This document shows, piece by piece, positions 8,277-19,903 of a stretch of DNA of 42,528 nt. The position numbers and the translations under genes were made by a program. The stretch is from Pseudomonas lactucae (GTDB lineage: Bacteria; Pseudomonadota; Gammaproteobacteria; Pseudomonadales; Pseudomonadaceae). The DNA lies in assembly GCF_016937615.1 (NCBI RefSeq), contig NZ_JAFHKI010000046.1, forward strand, positions 1-42,528, given 5' to 3'. The notes below the pieces were generated by a model. The model was not told the origin of the DNA and did no database searches. It was given only the letters and a program-made list of their open reading frames with translations. Positions within the stretch are counted from its first letter, which is position 1. Every line of letters begins with the position of its first letter.

Positions 8277-10990
8277 ATGGCCACTATCCACGTAGACGGC
8301 AAAGCGCTCGAAGTCGATGGGGCGGACAACCTGTTACAGGCGTGTCTGTCACTCGGCCTCGACATCCCGTATTTCTGCTGGCACCCCGCGCTCGGTAGCG
8401 TCGGTGCCTGTCGCCAGTGTGCGGTCAAGCAATACACCGACGAAAACGACACCCGTGGTCGTATCGTCATGTCCTGCATGACCCCAGCCACCGACAACAC
8501 CTGGATCTCCATCGACGATGAAGAATCCAAGGCGTTCCGCGCCAGCGTTGTCGAATGGTTGATGACCAACCACCCCCACGACTGCCCGGTCTGTGAGGAA
8601 GGCGGTCACTGCCACCTGCAAGACATGACGGTGATGACCGGCCACAACGAGCGCCGCTATCGCTTCACCAAGCGTACTCACCAGAACCAGGACCTCGGCC
8701 CGTTCATTTCCCACGAGATGAACCGCTGCATCGCCTGCTACCGTTGCGTGCGCTTCTATAAAGACTACGCCGGCGGTACCGACCTGGGCGTATTCGGCGC
8801 CCACGACAACGTGTATTTCGGTCGCGTTGAAGACGGCGTGCTCGAAAGCGAATTCTCCGGCAACCTCACCGAGGTCTGCCCCACCGGTGTGTTCACCGAC
8901 AAGACCCACTCCGAGCGCTACAACCGCAAGTGGGACATGCAGTTCGCACCGAGCATCTGCCATGGCTGCTCCAGCGGCTGCAACATCTCGCCGGGCGAGC
9001 GCTACGGTGAATTGCGCCGTATCGAAAACCGCTTCAACGGTTCGGTCAACCAGTACTTCCTGTGCGACCGTGGCCGTTTCGGCTATGGCTACGTCAACCG
9101 TGAAGACCGTCCACGCCAGCCATTGCTGGCCGATGGCGCCAAGCTGAGCCTGGACGAGGCGCTGGATAAAGCCGCCGACCTGCTGCGCGGCCGCAACATC
9201 GTCGGCATCGGTTCGCCACGCGCCAGCCTCGAAAGCAACTACGCGTTGCGCGAGCTGGTGGGCGCCGAACACTTCTACAGCGGCATCGAAGCCGGTGAGC
9301 TGGAACGCATCCGTCTGGTCCTGCAAGTACTGAACGACAGCCCGCTGCCCGTGCCGAACATGCGCGACATCGAAGACCACGATGCCGTCTTCGTGCTCGG
9401 TGAAGACCTGACCCAGACCGCCGCGCGTATTGCGCTGTCCCTGCGTCAGTCGGTCAAAGGCAAGGCCGAAGAAATGGCCGATGCCATGCGCGTACAGCCT
9501 TGGCTCGACGCCGCCGTGAAGAACATCGGCCAGCACGCGCTGAACCCGCTGTTTATCGCAAGCCTGGCTGAAACCAAGCTCGACGACATCGCCGAAGAGT
9601 GCGTGCACGCCGCCCCGGACGACCTGGCGCGCATCGGTTTCGCCGTGGCCCACGCCCTCGACGCCAGCGCACCTGCCGTCGAAGGCCTGGACACTGAAGC
9701 CGTCGAACTGGCCCAACGCATTGCCAACGCTCTGTTGGCGGCCAAACGCCCGCTGATCATCGCCGGCACCTCCCTGGGTTCCAAAGCACTGATCGAAGCC
9801 GCCGCCAACATCGCCAAGGCCTTGAAGCTGCGCGACAAGAACGGCTCCATCAGCCTGGTGGTGCCGGAAGCCAACAGCCTTGGCCTGGCCATGCTCGGTG
9901 GCGAGTCCGTGGACGCTGCGCTGCAAGCAGTGACCGACGGCCGTGCCGACGCCATCGTGGTGCTGGAAAACGACCTGTACACCCGCACCGCTGCGGCCAA
10001 GGTTGACGCTGCGCTCAACGCCGCCAAGGTGCTGATCGTGGCCGACCACCAGAAGACCGCCACCAGCGACCGTGCCCATCTGGTCCTGCCAGCCGCCACC
10101 TTCGCCGAAGGCGACGGCACGCTGGTCAGCCAGGAAGGCCGCGCCCAGCGCTTCTTCCAGGTGTTCGATCCGAAGTACATGGACGCCAGCATCCTGGTTC
10201 ACGAAGGCTGGCGCTGGCTGCATGCCCTGCGCGCAACCCTGCTGAACCAGCCGATCGACTGGACCCAGCTCGACCACGTGACCGCTGCCGTGGCCTCCAG
10301 TGCCCCGCAGCTGGCGCGTATCGTCGATGCCGCGCCGTCCGCGGCGTTCCGCATCAAGGGCCTGAAGCTGGCGCGTGAGCCGCTGCGCTATTCCGGTCGG
10401 ACCGCCATGCGCGCCGACATCAGCGTGCACGAACCGCGTACCCCGCAAGACAACGACACCGCGTTCGCCTTCTCCATGGAAGGTTACTCGGGTTCGGCCG
10501 AACCGCGTCAGCAGGTGCCGTTCGCCTGGTCGCCGGGCTGGAACTCGCCGCAGGCCTGGAACAAGTTCCAGGACGAAGTCGGTGGGCATATCCGCGCAGG
10601 CGACCCAGGCACCCGCCTGATCGAAACCAGCGGTGACTCGCTGAACTGGTTCTGCGCCGTACCGCGCCCGTTCAACCCGGCACCGGGCACATGGCAGGTC
10701 GTGCCGTTCTTCCACCTGTTCGGCAGCGAAGAAACCTCTTCCAAGGCCGCACCGGTTCAAGAGCGCATTCCTGCCGCTTACGTGTCCTTGGCCAGTCCGA
10801 AGCCGATCGCCTGGGCGTCAACGACGGTGCCCTGCTCAGCCTGAACGTGGCCGGCCAGACCCTGCGTCTGCCGCTGCGCATCAACGATGAGTTGGGCGCC
10901 GGCCTGGTTGCATTGCCAAAAGGCATCGCCGGCATCCCGCCTGCGATTGCAGGCCTTACCGTTGACGGTCTGCAGGAGGCAGCGCAATGA
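8277..10990 (+). CDS. nuoG: NADH-quinone oxidoreductase subunit G, frame broken by an apparent 1-base deletion near its 3' end
   Basis: NuoG is the largest peripheral subunit and carries the Fe-S chain. Near the N terminus are the [2Fe-2S] ligands (GACRQC), [23 protein letters not shown] and [15 protein letters not shown] (about 226-234) gives the extra N7 cluster seen in some bacteria. The open frame from 8277 stops at 10844 after 855 residues, with a non-family tail from about VSLASPKP. The proper end ([16 protein letters not shown] to LQEAAQ) continues in the frame one base earlier, to 10990. Restoring one A near 10794 (GCC AAG TCC) yields 904 residues, the normal length. The ribosome site is weak. 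Confidence 0.9.
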
Positions 10991-11994
10991 CTTGGTTCAC
11001 GCCGGAAGTAATTGACGTGATCATCTCGGTGGTCAAGGCCATCGTTATCCTGTTGGCCGTGGTCGTGGCGGGCGCCCTGCTCAGCTTTGTCGAGCGTCGC
11101 CTGCTGGGCTGGTGGCAGGACCGTTACGGTCCGAACCGCGTTGGCCCATTCGGCATGTTCCAGATCGCCGCCGACATGCTGAAAATGTTCTTCAAGGAAG
11201 ACTGGACCCCGCCGTTTGCCGACAAGGTGATCTTCACCCTGGCACCGGTCGTGGCCATGAGCGCCTTGCTGATCGCTTTCGCAATCATCCCGATCACCCC
11301 GACCTGGGGCGTGGCGGACCTGAACATCGGCCTGCTGTTCTTCTTCGCCATGGCCGGCCTGTCGGTCTATGCGGTGCTGTTCGCCGGTTGGTCGAGCAAC
11401 AACAAGTTCGCCCTGCTGGGCAGCTTGCGTGCCTCGGCGCAAACCGTATCCTATGAAGTGTTCATGGGGTTGGCGCTGATGGGCATCGTGGTGCAGGTTG
11501 GTTCGTTCAACATGCGCGATATCGTCGAGTACCAGGCACAGAACCTGTGGTTCATCATTCCGCAGTTCTTTGGCTTCTGTACGTTCTTCATCGCTGGCGT
11601 GGCCGTGACTCACCGTCACCCGTTCGACCAGCCGGAAGCGGAACAGGAACTGGCCGACGGTTACCACATTGAATATGCCGGCATGAAATGGGGCATGTTC
11701 TTCGTCGGTGAGTACATCGGCATCATCTTGATCTCGGCCCTGCTGGTCACGCTGTTCTTCGGCGGCTGGCACGGTCCGTTCGGCATCCTGCCGCAGTTGG
11801 CCTTCTTCTGGTTCTTCCTGAAGACCGCGTTCTTCATCATGCTGTTCATCCTGCTGCGCGCCTCGATTCCGCGCCCGCGCTATGACCAGGTGATGGATTT
11901 CAGCTGGAGATTCTGCCTGCCGCTGACCCTGATCAATTTGCTGGTGACGGCTGCCGTCGTGTTGTTGAACACGCCCGCGGCCGCGGTTCAGTGA
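10987..11994 (+). CDS. nuoH: NADH-quinone oxidoreductase subunit H
   Basis: NuoH is the membrane subunit that forms the quinone chamber with NuoB and NuoD. The 335-residue protein has about eight transmembrane helices. Family motifs include [21 protein letters not shown] (about 37-57) and the acidic loop [17 protein letters not shown] (about 214-230), which links quinone reduction to proton movement. Its ATG overlaps the nuoG stop by four bases when nuoG is read in its corrected frame, which supports that correction. Confidence 0.97.
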   Translation: MTWFTPEVIDVIISVVKAIVILLAVVVAGALLSFVERRLLGWWQDRYGPNRVGPFGMFQIAADMLKMFFKEDWTPPFADKVIFTLAPVVAMSALLIAFAIIPITPTWGVADLNIGLLFFFAMAGLSVYAVLFAGWSSNNKFALLGSLRASAQTVSYEVFMGLALMGIVVQVGSFNMRDIVEYQAQNLWFIIPQFFGFCTFFIAGVAVTHRHPFDQPEAEQELADGYHIEYAGMKWGMFFVGEYIGIILISALLVTLFFGGWHGPFGILPQLAFFWFFLKTAFFIMLFILLRASIPRPRYDQVMDFSWRFCLPLTLINLLVTAAVVLLNTPAAAVQ

Positions 11995-12005
11995 GGATTT
12001 GACCC

Positions 12006-12554
12006 ATGTTCAAATATATTGGCGACATCGTTAAGGGTACCGGTACCCAATTGCGAAGCCTGGTGATGGTTTTCGGCCATGGCTTTCGCAAACGCGACAC
12101 CCTGCAATACCCCGAAGAAGCGGTGTACCTGCCGCCGCGCTATCGCGGCCGCATCGTACTGACCCGCGACCCCGACGGCGAAGAGCGTTGCGTAGCCTGC
12201 AACCTGTGCGCCGTGGCGTGCCCGGTGGGTTGCATTTCCCTGCAGAAAGCTGAAACCGAAGACGGTCGCTGGTACCCGGACTTCTTCCGCATCAACTTCT
12301 CGCGCTGCATTTTCTGTGGCCTCTGCGAGGAAGCTTGCCCGACCACCGCGATCCAGCTGACGCCGGATTTCGAGATGGCCGAGTTCAAACGTCAGGACCT
12401 GGTGTACGAGAAAGAAGATCTGCTGATCTCTGGTCCCGGTAAAAACCCTGATTACAACTTCTATCGTGTTGCAGGTATGGCCGTTGCCGGTAAGCCCAAA
12501 GGCGCCGCACAAAACGAAGCCGAGCCGATCAACGTGAAGAGCTTGCTGCCTTAA
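12006..12554 (+). CDS. nuoI: NADH-quinone oxidoreductase subunit I
   Basis: NuoI is the TYKY-type ferredoxin subunit with two [4Fe-4S] clusters (N6a, N6b) that hand electrons to N2. The two motifs are [15 protein letters not shown] (about 61-75) and [12 protein letters not shown] (about 101-112). The 182-residue length is normal, and GAGGA precedes the start. It lies 11 bases after nuoH. Confidence 0.97.
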   Translation: MFKYIGDIVKGTGTQLRSLVMVFGHGFRKRDTLQYPEEAVYLPPRYRGRIVLTRDPDGEERCVACNLCAVACPVGCISLQKAETEDGRWYPDFFRINFSRCIFCGLCEEACPTTAIQLTPDFEMAEFKRQDLVYEKEDLLISGPGKNPDYNFYRVAGMAVAGKPKGAAQNEAEPINVKSLLP

Positions 12555-12563
12555 GGAAGAAAG

Positions 12564-13067
12564 ATGGAATTCGCTTTCTATTTCGCATCGGGTATCGCGG
12601 TTGTGTCCACGCTTCGCGTGATCACCAACACCAACCCCGTGCACGCCCTGCTCTACCTGATCATTTCGCTGATCGCCGTGGCCATGACCTTCTTCAGCCT
12701 CGGCGCACCGTTCGCCGGCGTGCTGGAAGTGATCGCCTACGCCGGCGCCATCATGGTGCTGTTCGTGTTTGTAGTGATGATGCTCAACCTGGGGCCGGCT
12801 TCGGTCGCCCAGGAACGCGTCTGGCTCAAGCCCGGCATCTGGCTCGGCCCGGTTGTCCTCGCCGCCCTGCTGCTGGGTGAACTGCTGTATGTGCTGTTCG
12901 CTCACCAGAGCGGCCAGGCCATCGGCCACACCACCGTAGACGCGAAAGCCGTGGGCATCAGCCTGTTCGGCCCGTACCTGCTGGTGGTCGAACTGGCTTC
13001 GATGCTGCTGCTCGCCGCAGCCATCACCGCCTTCCACTTGGGCCGCAACGAAGCCAAGGAGCAATGA
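12564..13067 (+). CDS. nuoJ: NADH-quinone oxidoreductase subunit J
   Basis: NuoJ is a membrane-arm subunit with five predicted transmembrane helices. In its third helix, [19 protein letters not shown] (about 55-73) is the conserved ND6-type segment. The 167-residue length is normal. AAGGAAG before the ATG is a strong ribosome site, and the stop overlaps the nuoK start. Confidence 0.96.
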   Translation: MEFAFYFASGIAVVSTLRVITNTNPVHALLYLIISLIAVAMTFFSLGAPFAGVLEVIAYAGAIMVLFVFVVMMLNLGPASVAQERVWLKPGIWLGPVVLAALLLGELLYVLFAHQSGQAIGHTTVDAKAVGISLFGPYLLVVELASMLLLAAAITAFHLGRNEAKEQ

Positions 13068-13378
13068 CGATGCCTGCTATCCCTTTGGAGCATGGTCTGG
13101 CGGTCGCCGGCATCCTGTTCTGCCTTGGCCTGGTCGGCCTGATGGTTCGCCGTAACATTCTGTTCGTGTTGATGAGCCTGGAAATCATGATGAACGCCGC
13201 GGCACTGGCGTTCATCGTGGCGGGCGCACGTTGGGGCCAGCCGGATGGACAAGTCATGTTCATCCTGGTCATCAGCCTGGCAGCCGCCGAAGCCAGTATT
13301 GGCCTGGCGATCCTGCTGCAGCTGTACCGTCGCTTCCACACGCTTGATATCGACGCTGCCAGTGAGATGCGCGGATGA
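13064..13378 (+). CDS. nuoK: NADH-quinone oxidoreductase subunit K
   Basis: NuoK is a three-helix ND4L-type subunit with proton-path glutamates. The protein reads [14 protein letters not shown] and then [20 protein letters not shown], whose Glu lies in helix two; the second conserved Glu is in [14 protein letters not shown]. The ATG at 13064 overlaps the nuoJ stop as ATGA and gives 104 residues. The ATG at 13070 (MPAIPLEH, 102 residues) matches Pseudomonas NuoK length and may be the true start. The stop overlaps nuoL by four bases. Confidence 0.95.
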   Translation: MTMPAIPLEHGLAVAGILFCLGLVGLMVRRNILFVLMSLEIMMNAAALAFIVAGARWGQPDGQVMFILVISLAAAEASIGLAILLQLYRRFHTLDIDAASEMRG

Positions 13379-15228
13379 ACATGATCTTTCTGACTTTCGT
13401 ATTTCCCCTGATCGGTTTCCTGCTGCTGTCGTTCTCCCGTGGACGCTGGTCGGAAAACCTGTCTGCCCTGGTCGGCGTGGGCTCGATCGGCCTGTCGGCC
13501 ATCGTGGCCGCCTACGTCATCTGGCAATTCAACGTGGCGCCGCCGGAAGGCGGTCACTACACCCTGGTGCTGTGGCAGTGGATGGCGGTGGAAGGCTTCA
13601 AGCCCAACTTCGCCCTCTACGTCGACGGCCTGTCGATCACCATGCTCGGCGTGGTGGTGGGTGTGGGCTTTCTGATCCACCTGTTCGCGTCCTGGTACAT
13701 GCGCGGTGAAGCGGGCTACTCGCGCTTCTTCTCGTACACCAACCTGTTTATCGCCAGCATGCTGTTTCTGGTGCTGGGCGATAACCTGTTGTTCCTGTAC
13801 TTCGGTTGGGAAGGCGTGGGCCTGTGCTCGTACCTGTTGATCGGTTTCTACTACAGCAACCGCAACAACGGTAACGCGGCACTCAAGGCGTTTATCGTCA
13901 CCCGCATCGGCGACGTGTTCATGGCCATCGGCCTGTTCATCCTGTTCCAACAGGTGGGCACGCTGAACATCCAGGAACTGCTGGTGCTGGCGCCGCAGAA
14001 ATTCCAGGTCGGCGACTTCTGGATCACCCTGGCGACCCTGATGCTGCTGGGCGGCGCCGTGGGTAAATCCGCGCAACTGCCGCTGCAAACCTGGCTGGCG
14101 GATGCGATGGCCGGCCCTACGCCGGTGTCGGCACTGATTCACGCCGCAACGATGGTCACCGCCGGTGTCTACCTGATCGCCCGTACCCACGGCCTGTTCA
14201 CCCTGGCGCCGGACATCCTGCACCTGGTAGGCATCGTTGGCGGCGTGACCCTGGTACTGGCCGGCTTCGCCGCCCTGGTACAGACCGACATCAAGCGTAT
14301 CCTCGCGTACTCGACGATGAGCCAGATCGGCTACATGTTCCTGGCCCTGGGCGTTGGCGCCTGGGACGCGGCGATCTTCCACCTGATGACCCACGCCTTC
14401 TTCAAGGCCTTGCTGTTCCTCGCTTCCGGTGCGGTGATCGTCGCCTGCCACCACGAACAGAACATCTTCAAGATGGGCGGCCTGTGGAAGAAACTGCCGT
14501 TGGCCTACGCCAGCTTCATCGTCGGTGGTGCCGCCCTGGCCGCCCTGCCGCTGGTGACCGCCGGTTTCTACTCCAAGGACGAAATCCTCTGGGAAGCCTT
14601 TGCCAGCGGTAACCAGAACCTGTTGTACGCAGGCCTGGTGGGTGCGTTCATGACCTCGCTGTACACCTTCCGCCTGATCTTCATCACCTTCCACGGTGAA
14701 GCCAAGACCGAAGCGCACGCAGGCCACGGCATCTCCCACTGGTTGCCATTGTCGGTGCTGATCATCCTGTCGACCTTCGTCGGCGCGATGATCACCCCGC
14801 CTCTGCACGGTGTGTTGCCACAAAGCGTCGGCCATGCCGGCGGCGAAGCCCAGCACAGCCTGGAAATCGCCTCGGGCGCCATTGCCATCGCCGGTATCCT
14901 GCTGGCGGCCCTGCTGTTCCTCGGCAAGCGTCGCTTCGTGACCGCCGTGGCCAACAGTGGCATTGGCCGTTTCCTGTCGGCCTGGTGGTTCGCCGCCTGG
15001 GGCTTCGATTGGATCTACGACAAACTGTTCGTCAAGCCTTACCTCGCCATCAGCCATGTACTGCGCAAAGACCCGCTCGACCAGACCATCGGTCTGATCC
15101 CGCGTGCCGCCAAGGCCGGTCATACCGCCCTGAGCCGCAGCGAGACCGGCCAACTGCGTTGGTATGCAGCGTCCATGGCGGTCGGTGCCGTGCTGGTGAT
15201 CGGCGCCATCGTTGTCGTGGCGGTCTGA
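13375..15228 (+). CDS. nuoL: NADH-quinone oxidoreductase subunit L
   Basis: NuoL is the distal antiporter-like proton pump of complex I. It has a long lateral helix near its C terminus. The 617-residue protein has about 16 helices. Family features include [20 protein letters not shown] (Glu of helix 5, about 140-159) and [20 protein letters not shown] (about 244-263). It starts within the end of nuoK (ATGA overlap). Confidence 0.97.
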   Translation: MNMIFLTFVFPLIGFLLLSFSRGRWSENLSALVGVGSIGLSAIVAAYVIWQFNVAPPEGGHYTLVLWQWMAVEGFKPNFALYVDGLSITMLGVVVGVGFLIHLFASWYMRGEAGYSRFFSYTNLFIASMLFLVLGDNLLFLYFGWEGVGLCSYLLIGFYYSNRNNGNAALKAFIVTRIGDVFMAIGLFILFQQVGTLNIQELLVLAPQKFQVGDFWITLATLMLLGGAVGKSAQLPLQTWLADAMAGPTPVSALIHAATMVTAGVYLIARTHGLFTLAPDILHLVGIVGGVTLVLAGFAALVQTDIKRILAYSTMSQIGYMFLALGVGAWDAAIFHLMTHAFFKALLFLASGAVIVACHHEQNIFKMGGLWKKLPLAYASFIVGGAALAALPLVTAGFYSKDEILWEAFASGNQNLLYAGLVGAFMTSLYTFRLIFITFHGEAKTEAHAGHGISHWLPLSVLIILSTFVGAMITPPLHGVLPQSVGHAGGEAQHSLEIASGAIAIAGILLAALLFLGKRRFVTAVANSGIGRFLSAWWFAAWGFDWIYDKLFVKPYLAISHVLRKDPLDQTIGLIPRAAKAGHTALSRSETGQLRWYAASMAVGAVLVIGAIVVVAV

Positions 15229-15292
15229 CTATGTCCATGCACATTGCGTACATTGCGAACTTTGCAAACCTGCGAAAGGAAACGAGCCTGTC

Positions 15293-16825
15293 ATGATTCT
15301 GCCCTGGCTAATCCTGATCCCCTTTATCGGCGGCCTGCTCTGCTGGATGGGTGAACGCTTCGGCGCCACCCTCCCCCGCTGGATTGCGTTGCTGACCATG
15401 TCCCTGGAACTCGCGCTCGGCCTCTGGCTGTGGGCCCATGGTGACTATTCATTCGCTCCGGCACCGGGCGTCGATCCGACCTTCGCGCTTGAATTCAAGC
15501 ACGTGTGGATCCAGCGTTTCGGCATCAACGTGCACCTGGCCCTCGACGGCCTGTCGCTGTTGATGATCCTGCTGACCGGCCTGCTGGGTATCCTCTCGGT
15601 ACTCTGCTCCTGGAAAGAAATTCAGCGTCACGTGGGCTTCTTCCACCTGAACCTGATGTGGATCCTGGGCGGCGTTGTCGGCGTGTTCCTCGCCCTCGAC
15701 CTGTTCATGTTCTTCTTCTTCTGGGAAATGATGCTGGTGCCGATGTACTTCCTCATCGCGCTCTGGGGTCACAGTTCTTCGGACGGCAAGAAAACCCGGA
15801 TCTACGCGGCGACCAAGTTCTTCATCTTCACCCAGGCTTCCGGCCTGATCATGTTGGTGGCGATCCTGGGTCTGGTACTGGTCAACTTCAACAGCACAGG
15901 CGTGATTACGTTCAACTACGCCGACCTGTTGAAAACCAAGATGTCCCTGACCACCGAGTACATCCTCATGCTGGGCTTCTTCATCGCCTTCGCGGTGAAG
16001 CTGCCGGTGGTGCCGTTCCACTCCTGGCTGCCGGATGCTCACGCCCAGGCGCCGACCGCCGGTTCCGTCGACCTCGCCGGTATCCTGTTGAAGACGGCGG
16101 CCTATGGTCTGCTGCGTTTCGCCCTGCCGCTGTTCCCGAATGCCTCGGCCGAGTTCGCGCCGATCGCCATGACCCTGGGTCTGATCGGGATCTTCTACGG
16201 TGCGTTCCTGGCCTTCGCCCAAACCGACATCAAGCGTCTGATCGCCTTCTCGTCCGTTTCCCACATGGGTTTCGTCCTGATCGGCATCTACTCCGGCAGC
16301 CAGCTGGCGTTGCAGGGCGCGGTTATCCAGATGTTGGCCCACGGTGTTTCGGCCGCCGCGCTGTTTATCCTCAGCGGCCAGCTGTACGAGCGCCTGCACA
16401 CCCGTGACATGCGTGAAATGGGCGGCGTGTGGTCGCGCATCGCGTATCTGCCGGCGATCAGCCTGTTCTTCGCCGCTGCATCCCTGGGCTTGCCGGGTAC
16501 CGGCAACTTCATCGGCGAGTTCCTGATCCTGATGGGTGCCTTCGTGCAGACGCCGTGGATCAGCGCCATCGCCACATCCGGCCTGGTATTCGGTTCGGTC
16601 TACTCGCTGATCATGATCCACCGCGCCTACTTCGGCCCGGCCAAGTCCGACACTGTCCTGAAAGGGATGGATGCGCGCGAACTGATCATGGTGCTCGGCC
16701 TGGCGGTACTGCTGATCTACATCGGCGTCTACCCGCAGCCGTTCCTGGACACTTCTGCCGCAACGATGCATGGCGTGCAGCAGTGGTTCGGCACCGCCTT
16801 CTCTCAACTCGCTTCGGCCCGGTAA
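15293..16825 (+). CDS. nuoM: NADH-quinone oxidoreductase subunit M
   Basis: NuoM is the second antiporter-like pump subunit. I chose ATG 15293 (510 residues, [16 protein letters not shown]). It matches family starts and has AAAGGA upstream. An upstream in-frame extension to 15212 would overlap nuoL and adds a hydrophilic Cys/His-rich stretch foreign to the family. The conserved Glu in [13 protein letters not shown] (about 145) and the [21 protein letters not shown] segment (about 247-267) are present. Confidence 0.96.
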   Translation: MILPWLILIPFIGGLLCWMGERFGATLPRWIALLTMSLELALGLWLWAHGDYSFAPAPGVDPTFALEFKHVWIQRFGINVHLALDGLSLLMILLTGLLGILSVLCSWKEIQRHVGFFHLNLMWILGGVVGVFLALDLFMFFFFWEMMLVPMYFLIALWGHSSSDGKKTRIYAATKFFIFTQASGLIMLVAILGLVLVNFNSTGVITFNYADLLKTKMSLTTEYILMLGFFIAFAVKLPVVPFHSWLPDAHAQAPTAGSVDLAGILLKTAAYGLLRFALPLFPNASAEFAPIAMTLGLIGIFYGAFLAFAQTDIKRLIAFSSVSHMGFVLIGIYSGSQLALQGAVIQMLAHGVSAAALFILSGQLYERLHTRDMREMGGVWSRIAYLPAISLFFAAASLGLPGTGNFIGEFLILMGAFVQTPWISAIATSGLVFGSVYSLIMIHRAYFGPAKSDTVLKGMDARELIMVLGLAVLLIYIGVYPQPFLDTSAATMHGVQQWFGTAFSQLASAR

Positions 16826-16832
16826 GAGCGCT

Positions 16833-18296
16833 ATGGAATTCACGATCCAACACTTTATCGCGCTTGCGCCGCTGCTGATCACCAGCCTCACCATCGTGGT
16901 GGTGATGCTGGCGATCGCCTGGCGCCGCAATCACTCGCAAACGTTCCTGCTGTCCTGTGCCGGTTTGAACCTGGCCCTGCTGTCGATCATCCCGGCCCTC
17001 AAGGTCGCGCCACTGGCGGTAACGCCTTTGATGATGATCGATGACTTCGCGCTGCTGTATATCGCGCTGATCCTGGTCGCGACCCTGGCCTGCGTCACCC
17101 TCGCCCATGCTTACCTCGGCGAAGGCGGCACCGGCTACCCGGGCAACCGCGAAGAGCTGTACCTGCTGATCCTGCTGGCTGCGGCTGGCGGTATCGTGTT
17201 GGTCAGCGCGCAGCACCTGGCCGGCTTGTTCATCGGTTTGGAACTGCTGTCGATCCCGACCTACGGTCTGGTGGCCTATGCCTTCTTCAACAAGCGCTCG
17301 CTGGAAGCCGGCATCAAGTACATGGTGCTGTCGGCCGCCGGTTCCGCGTTCCTGTTGTTCGGTATGGCTCTGCTCTATGCCGAAGCCGGCAGCCTGAGCT
17401 TCACCGGTATCGGCCATGCCCTGGCCGCGACCAACAGCCCTGCGCCGATCGCCCAACTGGGCCTGGCGATGATGCTGATCGGCCTGGCGTTCAAGCTCTC
17501 CCTGGTGCCGTTCCACCTTTGGACCCCGGACGTGTACGAAGGCGCCCCGGCGCCGGTGGCCGCGTTCCTGGCCACGGCGTCCAAGGTTGCGGTGTTTGCG
17601 GTGATGGTGCGTCTGTTCCAGATCTCCCCCGCCGCCAACACCGGCGTGTTGAGCAACGTACTGACCGTGATCGCCATTGCGTCGATCCTGTTCGGTAACC
17701 TGCTGGCCCTGACCCAGAACAACCTCAAGCGTCTGCTGGGTTACTCGTCCATCGCGCACTTTGGCTACCTGCTGATCGCCCTGGTGGCGAGCAAAGGCCT
17801 GGCCGTGGAAGCCATCGGCGTGTACCTGGTCACCTACGTGATCACCAGCCTCGGCGCGTTTGGTGTGATCACCTTGATGTCCTCGCCTTACAAAGGCCGT
17901 GACGCCGACGCCTTGTACGAATACCGCGGCCTGTTCTGGCGCCGTCCGTACCTGACCGCCGTGCTGACCGTGATGATGCTGTCCCTGGCCGGTATCCCGC
18001 TGACGGCCGGCTTTATCGGCAAGTTCTACATCGTCGCCACCGGTGTCGAAGCCCACGAATGGTGGCTGGTTGCATCCCTGGTGCTGGGCAGCGCCATCGG
18101 CGTGTTCTACTACCTGCGTGTGATGGTCACCCTGTACCTGATCGAGCCAAACCTGCGCCGCGTGGATGCCGAGCTGCATTGGGAACAGAAAGCCGGCGGC
18201 GTGATGCTGCTGGCTATCGCCCTGCTCGCGTTCTTCCTGGGTGTGTACCCACAACCGTTGCTCACCCTGGTGCAGCACGCGGTATTGGGTGTTTGA
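16833..18296 (+). CDS. nuoN: NADH-quinone oxidoreductase subunit N
   Basis: NuoN is the third antiporter-like proton-pumping subunit and the last gene of the operon. The 487-residue protein starts [16 protein letters not shown] at 16833, seven bases after the nuoM stop; an upstream in-frame start would run back into nuoM. It has about 14 transmembrane helices, the Glu motif [17 protein letters not shown] (about 132-148) and [16 protein letters not shown] (about 227-242). A strong terminator follows. Confidence 0.96.
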   Translation: MEFTIQHFIALAPLLITSLTIVVVMLAIAWRRNHSQTFLLSCAGLNLALLSIIPALKVAPLAVTPLMMIDDFALLYIALILVATLACVTLAHAYLGEGGTGYPGNREELYLLILLAAAGGIVLVSAQHLAGLFIGLELLSIPTYGLVAYAFFNKRSLEAGIKYMVLSAAGSAFLLFGMALLYAEAGSLSFTGIGHALAATNSPAPIAQLGLAMMLIGLAFKLSLVPFHLWTPDVYEGAPAPVAAFLATASKVAVFAVMVRLFQISPAANTGVLSNVLTVIAIASILFGNLLALTQNNLKRLLGYSSIAHFGYLLIALVASKGLAVEAIGVYLVTYVITSLGAFGVITLMSSPYKGRDADALYEYRGLFWRRPYLTAVLTVMMLSLAGIPLTAGFIGKFYIVATGVEAHEWWLVASLVLGSAIGVFYYLRVMVTLYLIEPNLRRVDAELHWEQKAGGVMLLAIALLAFFLGVYPQPLLTLVQHAVLGV

Positions 18297-18318
18297 TCGA
18301 ATAGCTGATGCAGTAAAC

Positions 18319-18345
18319 AAAACGGCGCCTTCGGGCGCCGTTTTT
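18319..18345 (+). terminator. Rho-independent terminator of the nuo operon
   Basis: CGGCGCC (18323-18329), loop TTCG, and GGCGCCG (18334-18340) form a perfect stem with a stable UUCG-type tetraloop, flanked by AAAA and TTTTT. The flanking tracts let it work in both directions. Confidence 0.95.
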
Positions 18346-18382
18346 GCATTCTGAAGAACACTCTTTCAGGCAAAGATAACCC

Positions 18383-18516
18383 TGTGGTGAGGGAGCTTGC
18401 TCCCGCTGGGTTGCGCAGCAACCCCCAAACCCGCCGACCGAGATCAGTCTGAGACGGAGCGGCGCCCTGCCTGGGGCTGCTTTGCAGCCCAACGGGAGCA
18501 AGCTCCCTCGCCACAA
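18383..18516. repeat. REP pair (REPIN-like), GAGGGAGCTTGCTCCC type
   Basis: Two inverted REP copies bound a 134-base element: TGTGGTGAGGGAGCTTGCTCCC at the left and GGGAGCAAGCTCCCTCGCCAC at the right. The internal hairpins are GTTGCGCAGCAAC and GGGCTGCTTTGCAGCCC. The palindrome differs from the elements at the two window ends, so two REP families are present. Confidence 0.85.
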
Positions 18517-18642
18517 CGTTGTCACCGCCAGCATGAATCTGCGTCAGAACTTTCAGACGCAAGACATAGCTAGCGCCTGATATCACCCACACTGGCTACA
18601 CCGTAAGGTTGCTGTTCATACGCGAACTACGTAGAGCAATGC

Positions 18643-18957
18643 ATGAAACGTGAAATCTTTTCCGAACTGGCCGAAGGCTTCGAGGCGCTTGCGGACGAAC
18701 GCCAGGGCAAAGTCACCCTGCGCACCCACAAGGTCCATCTCCACAAACTGGCGCCCTTGTCCGCCGACGAAGTCATCGCCGTGCGCCAGCAACTCAACCT
18801 CTCCCGTTCGGTGTTCGCCCTGTACCTGCGCACCAACACCCGCACCCTGGAAAACTGGGAACAAGGGCGGGCCAAGCCCAATGCCCAGGCCACCACCTTG
18901 ATCCGCCTGGTGGCGCGCTTCCCGGAAACCATAGCGCAGTTGGCGGCCTTGAGCTGA
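18643..18957 (+). CDS. Solo HTH antitoxin-like regulator
   Basis: This 104-residue protein resembles HigA/NadS-type antitoxins: a short N-terminal region, then a Cro/CI-type helix-turn-helix at about 42-95. It includes LSADEVIAVRQQLNLSRSVF and RTLENWEQGRAKPNAQA, the typical recognition-helix phrase of such antitoxins. A toxin gene normally lies directly upstream or downstream. Upstream are 126 bases with no ORF back to the REP pair, and downstream is a terminator, so the gene stands alone. It may be a leftover antitoxin or a free-standing regulator. Confidence 0.8.
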   Translation: MKREIFSELAEGFEALADERQGKVTLRTHKVHLHKLAPLSADEVIAVRQQLNLSRSVFALYLRTNTRTLENWEQGRAKPNAQATTLIRLVARFPETIAQLAALS

Positions 18958-18970
18958 CACAGCTCCGGCA

Positions 18971-19008
18971 AAAAAAACGCCCCGAATCACGTCGGGGCGT
19001 TTTTTTTT
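18971..19008. terminator. Bidirectional terminator between convergent genes
   Basis: CGCCCCGA (18978-18985) and TCGGGGCG (18992-18999) form an 8-bp stem flanked by seven A on the left and nine T on the right. It can serve the HTH gene on the plus strand and the outer-membrane gene on the minus strand. The stem is identical to that of the aceA terminator. Confidence 0.93.
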
Positions 19009-19020
19009 CAGCGCGCTACC

Positions 19021-19773
19021 TTAGAACGCAATACCTACCTTGACCCCATACTCATCACGTTTGAGCCGGGTATTATCGGCCACTTCCGAGTCGTCATCCA
19101 GCTTGTACTCGGTGCGTGTGTAATACAGCCCCGCCATCACCGGCAGGTCGCCCTTCTGGTTCATCAGCAGGCTGACTTCGGCATACGGGTTGGTGCGGTC
19201 CTTGAGGTCCACGGTGTCGCTGCCCAAGCCATCGACCTTGATTCTGGTGCGGCCATCGAGGGTACGCCGGGCACCGGCTTCGACGCGCAGGGTCATGTCG
19301 TCGAACTGGTGGTTGTATCCCAGGGCGGCTTTGGCGAATGGCGATTTGTTGGTGAGCTCCAGGTCGTTGTCATTGGAGTCCAGCTCGTAACGGGTCCAGC
19401 TGTAACCGCCGCCCACGATCACGTCGACAAAGTTGCGTGCATCCAGCGCGGCACGCCAGCCGAGGTCGAGGTCGGCTTGGCCTTCCTTGAGTTTATTGTC
19501 GTTCTTCTTGCCATATTTGGCTTCGATACCGGCCTGGTAGATGAAGCCTGATTCGGCGGTGAGCTTGTTGCCGAAGTTATAGAACAGGCCCGCCTGCGGC
19601 ATATGATCCTTATCGCTTTCGCTACCGCCCTCAAGTTTGAAGTCGTTGTAGCTGCCCAGAAGCCCGAAGGTGGAAATCGGGTCGGTAGACGGTGCAGCGA
19701 ACACCACCGCCGGCGCGGCGACCAGCGCCAGCAATGAGGAACTCTTGAGGAATTTTCCGAATAGTTTGGACAT
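19021..19773 (-). CDS. Outer-membrane beta-barrel protein
   Basis: The 250-residue protein has a clear signal peptide (cleavage after VVFA, about residue 27). The mature part is a run of alternating polar/hydrophobic strands such as GLFYNFGNKLTAESGFIYQAG, DLGWRAALDARNF and MAGLYYTRTEYKL, ending in the C-terminal phenylalanine (GVKVGIAF) that guides BAM insertion. About ten strands are predicted. AAGGAG lies upstream of the ATG. It is a single-gene unit. Specific function is not recognisable; ligand transport or adhesion are both possible. Confidence 0.85.
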   Translation of the reverse strand: MSKLFGKFLKSSSLLALVAAPAVVFAAPSTDPISTFGLLGSYNDFKLEGGSESDKDHMPQAGLFYNFGNKLTAESGFIYQAGIEAKYGKKNDNKLKEGQADLDLGWRAALDARNFVDVIVGGGYSWTRYELDSNDNDLELTNKSPFAKAALGYNHQFDDMTLRVEAGARRTLDGRTRIKVDGLGSDTVDLKDRTNPYAEVSLLMNQKGDLPVMAGLYYTRTEYKLDDDSEVADNTRLKRDEYGVKVGIAF

Positions 19774-19903
19774 CGTTTACATCTCCTTGTCAGGTGGCAA
19801 ATTATTCAGGAACCGGTTCGAGCGCAGGTTTGCGCCAAAGGTTCGAAAAAATTTGTACCTTTTTTGAGATAAAACGGTTCAGCCAGGGCTCTAGACCAAG
19901 CGT

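Noticed and set aside
15212..15292. N-terminal extension of NuoM with a Cys/His-rich stretch
   Set aside because: It overlaps nuoL, is absent from the family, and the ATG at 15293 matches known starts.
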